A DNA stretch of 64,000 bases from Xiphophorus maculatus (lineage: Eukaryota; Chordata; Actinopteri; Cyprinodontiformes; Poeciliidae). Position 1 is the stretch's first letter; every line of letters begins with the position of its first letter. The DNA is taken from the NCBI RefSeq assembly GCF_002775205.1, contig NC_036445.1, forward strand, positions 2,934,802 to 2,998,801, in the 5' to 3' direction. Below the pieces are notes generated by a model. That model was not told the DNA's origin. It saw nothing but the letters and a program-made list of their open reading frames with translations, and searched no databases. Positions 61,481 through 64,000 of the stretch are shown here, piece by piece. The position numbers and the translations under genes are program-made.

Positions 61481-61788
61481 TGTCAGGATCTGTGTTTTTC
61501 TGTGTTTATTTAGAGTTTTCTGTGTCCTTTAGTCTCTTCGTTGTCCTGTCCTCCCCTTGATTGTTCCCAGGTGTGTCTCGTCTCTGTGATTACCCTCCCG
61601 TGTATTTAACTCCACCTGTGTTCTTTGTTCCTCGTCGGGTCCTCGTCTACGTCTAGTCTATTCGTTGTCAGTGTTTCCTTGTGCCTGCTGCTTGTTCCTG
61701 GACTTATTCACCATTAAAATCATCATTTTCATCCCACCTGGGTCTACAGCGTCTGCCTCACCACTCTCACCACCCGCACATTATGACA
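61481..61788 (+). repeat. 3' LTR of outer element
   Basis: This is the partner of 51636-51943, preceded by a G-rich purine tract and TAC, and followed by the target duplication CAGGT. Confidence 0.95.
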
Positions 61789-61793
61789 CAGGT

Positions 61794-62273
61794 ATGTAAT
61801 TTCACTCAATGTTGTGTAATTTCATTGTCTACTCCAACAAACTGAAATGTGATTATGTTTTACTTCTTTGTGTATTATAGTAAGTAAGAAAACTTTTAAA
61901 TAATTTGATCAAATAGGATGAGATACAAAAAATGGAAAGGATGTTAAAAAATTTCCAGAAAAAAAAAAAAATTTTAAGTTGAATTCAACCAAATTTTATG
62001 CATTTATGCAAATGACAAATATGTATTTTTTTCAATAAAGGTTTTGTGTTTGAAAACTGATAGAATTAACAAATTTAAATGCATATAAAAATTAAGATGA
62101 CATAAACTAGAAAGACAAAAGACTCAATATAACCTCCTGAAATAATATAATATTAATAAGGAAATAATTCATAAGGACATTTTTGTTTCAGTTTCAAAAA
62201 TCTTATTGCCATAGCTAAAGATATGTTTTATGTCTACTGTTTTGTTTAAATGTAAAAACTTAAAGGCACTCGC
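61794..62273. other. Flank between retroelement nest and gene F remnant
   Basis: AT-rich, no exon recognised. Tail exons of gene F would be expected here and were not found. Confidence 0.45.
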
Positions 62274-62441
62274 TTTCTTTTGTAAATAAAATAGTAACTA
62301 ACTATTCCACAAGTAACTCCACAAATAACTATCAAACATGTCATTATTATTCCAGCAATAGTGCCACCTGATGGTCCTCCAGGTTCTCCAATGTCTACTG
62401 TAAAACAGAAGAAAAAAAAACAAAAAACATTTCCTTAAAAA

Positions 62442-62499
<58 letters not shown>

Positions 62500-63495
62500 A
62501 TTTAGTTTTTACAATGCATAATCATGCATACTGAAATTGCTTTCAACATTGCTTTAAATCTGTACTGTTTAGACCTGAATTATTGAAATTCTGAATTATT
62601 GACTGTCAGGCTTTCAGACTGACTGGTCTGGCTTTCACCAGGTCCGCCACTTTTCTTGAAATGCTTAAAATTGAATGAATAAATGAATTAGGAATTTTTG
62701 TTTCAGTACTTTATTTCTGCAGTGATCTAATTATGCGGCAAACAATTCAAAATTGTTTTTACTACTGTATATCACAAGCTGAAATGGTATTTCTGTTGGA
62801 TTAAGGTTTGTTCTGAACATCACCGTTCTTCCAACCGATGCGCTCAGAGAACCATCTGGTAATAAACCAGCTCCTTCACTCAAACCTGCCAGAGACAGTT
62901 TTTAATTAGTAATGCAATTCAATAAAAACATTCCACAATTACTGTTTGCTTAAGGTTCATGTAATAATCTACTCATTTCCACATTTTCTTTTTCATGCAG
63001 TAGAAGTGCTTCAAATGTGTAAAGCTGTAGATGTTAACATTCTTGTTATTCTTTTGGTGTCTCATTAAAACTCTTCTAATCCATTTAATTGATGTTCTGT
63101 CTGAGATGGTGACAGAAAATATGAATCACACAAAGTTTATTTAAATTGTTATTTTGTCAGACATAAACTAACCAGGTCATGAAGGTAGGTTGTCTAAAAC
63201 ATTTCAGAAACACTTTTTTGTACTAATGGTGAAATTCTTTATTTTAAAAAACATTAAACAGAAAAAAACTTTAACTTTTGTTGAGTTGTTGGATTAATTT
63301 AATCCATGCCACCAAAATGGTCACTATAAGTTCTAGTTTATGATAAATAACAATTAAAAAATCTGTGCTGGATGTCAACATATTTAATGAGCTGTAAAGC
63401 TTCTGGAAATAATAAAAAGTTCTTCATAGAATAAATAGTAAAATCCCACCTGAGACGGCTCAGAGGATTGCAAAGTATATAAATGCTGTTTCCAT
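62274..63495 (-). pseudogene. Decayed CEACAM-like gene (gene F)
   Basis: Three pieces on the - strand match gene E. The signal exon 63495-63450 (46 nt, same length and phase) has an in-frame TGA at 63462-63460 where gene E has Gly. The IgV exon starts at 62885 ([19 protein letters not shown]) but loses similarity after NPTEIPF at about 62780 and ends without the second half of the domain. The membrane exon 62394-62274 is open (GTIAGIIMTCLIVICGVTCG ... YKRK), but its donor is GC (AAA|GCGAGTG) rather than GT. No further Ig exons lie between IgV and membrane pieces. It is a duplicate of gene E that has lost function. Confidence 0.75.
62437..62494. repeat. Poly(A) followed by (AT)n
   Basis: About 23 A followed by about 17 AT dinucleotides, inside the gene F remnant. 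The junction could mark an old retroposed tail. Confidence 0.9.
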
Positions 63496-64000
63496 CTTGT
63501 TTTTCATCAGGCACAGACGGAAAAACAGATCCTGCTTTCCTTGCTTGTATGCTGTTTAGTTATGGGAGGTAAACAGAAGTAAAGGAAGTAACATTGAAAA
63601 CCCTAAAAGTCCTTGATGTGGTAAACATTAACAAGTGTATCAGTATTTAATTCTCTTCAAATATGTTAAGAAACTCTTGACATTGTGTTAAACTGCTTTG
63701 GTAAGTATGAATTTATCAAAACTGAAGTCATAATATAGAGCAGATTAAACTTTAGTTTCAACAAACCTGCTTTGATATTGGTGTTCATAATTCTCTGTAA
63801 ACATCATAAAAGTTATCTTTATGGTTTCTGTAAATGTTTGAAGTGTTTGAAAGAGACAAAAATAACAAAACAGTTTTTTTTGTTTGTTTTTATTTAGTGC
63901 CTAAGTCTGTCTCAGGAAGATAAATAGAAGTTAAAAAGATAAAATGGTCATATCAGTGATTAAAAAACATAGTCATAAAGTTTTTATTGACATGTACACC
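63496..64000. other. Upstream flank of gene F remnant
   Basis: AT-rich sequence without recognised exon, repeat or RNA gene up to the window end. Confidence 0.45.

Larger units (their letters stand above)
51636..61788 (+). mobile_element. Non-autonomous LTR retrotransposon (outer element), split by a nested insertion
   Basis: The two 308-bp LTRs (51636-51943, 61481-61788) appear identical, begin TGTCAGG and end ATGACA, and are flanked by the 5-bp target duplication CAGGT (51631-51635 and 61789-61793). The interior without the nested element is about 2.14 kb. It has one gag-like open frame with long tandem repeats, a purine tract (GAGGGGGGG, about 61469-61477) just before the 3' LTR, and no protease, reverse transcriptase, RNase H or integrase. 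It must have been moved by enzymes from another element, probably a Ty3/Gypsy-type one judging by the 5-bp duplication and overall form. Identical LTRs mean the insertion is young. Confidence 0.93.

Noticed and set aside
60186-61560. Large open frames on both strands over the 21- and 45-bp repeats
   Set aside because: They come from stop-free repeat units. Only the frame in phase with the gag-like start at 51998 is supported.

Overview
The window is vertebrate nuclear DNA, almost certainly a ray-finned (teleost) fish. It has spliced genes with GT-AG introns, an AT-rich background, fish-type LINE, Tc1-like and LTR elements, and immunoglobulin-superfamily (IgSF) receptor genes in tandem. No prokaryotic features are present. 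The species cannot be named from the sequence.

Layout. (1) 1-2.5 kb: the last coding exon (+ strand, 1451-2077) and 3' UTR of the kainate-receptor subunit gene grik5. (2) 2.5-17.3 kb: gene-free DNA holding decayed Tc1-like transposon copies at about 12.7-13.07 and 14.5-15.1 kb. (3) 16.7-25.9 kb: a tandem duplication of a small TIGIT/PVR-like receptor gene on the - strand. Copy A (17324-19051) is intact: signal peptide, one IgV domain, membrane segment and two ITIMs. Copy B (about 21490-24834) keeps its IgV and membrane exons. A LINE fragment removed part of its tail, and point mutations destroyed both ITIMs. (4) 27.4-51.2 kb: three CEACAM-like genes on the - strand. Gene C (27634-29782) has three Ig domains and a short hydrophobic end. 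Gene D (34757-43043) has four Ig domains and a tail built from three tandem copies of a 51-nt exon. Gene E (45049-51155) has five Ig domains, a membrane segment and a Tyr-containing tail. A decayed Ig gene lies at 32.0-32.7 kb. (5) 51636-61788: a nest of two young LTR retroelements. The outer one (308-bp identical LTRs, TSD CAGGT) encodes only a gag-like, repeat-rich protein. It is split by an inner endogenous-retrovirus-like element (791-bp identical LTRs, TSD CTTC) with no long open frame in its 6.1-kb interior. (6) 62274-63495: the remains of another CEACAM-like gene (F).

How it fits together. Exon models were built by hand from splice signals and reading phase. Summed exon lengths divide by three for genes A (759), C (960) and E (1677), which supports them. 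In human 19q13, GRIK5 lies among CEACAM genes, so grik5 beside CEACAM-like genes suggests an ancient linkage. The receptors look like paired or rapidly evolving cell-surface recognition genes: inhibitory tails, tail loss, exon duplication and decayed members are all present.

Most unusual signal: a row of 13 mini-hairpins at 53566-53996 in the leader of the inner retroelement. Each has a 5-bp stem and a 5-nt, usually GG-containing loop. Stem sequences differ but stay paired, which suggests a selected RNA structure such as a packaging signal.
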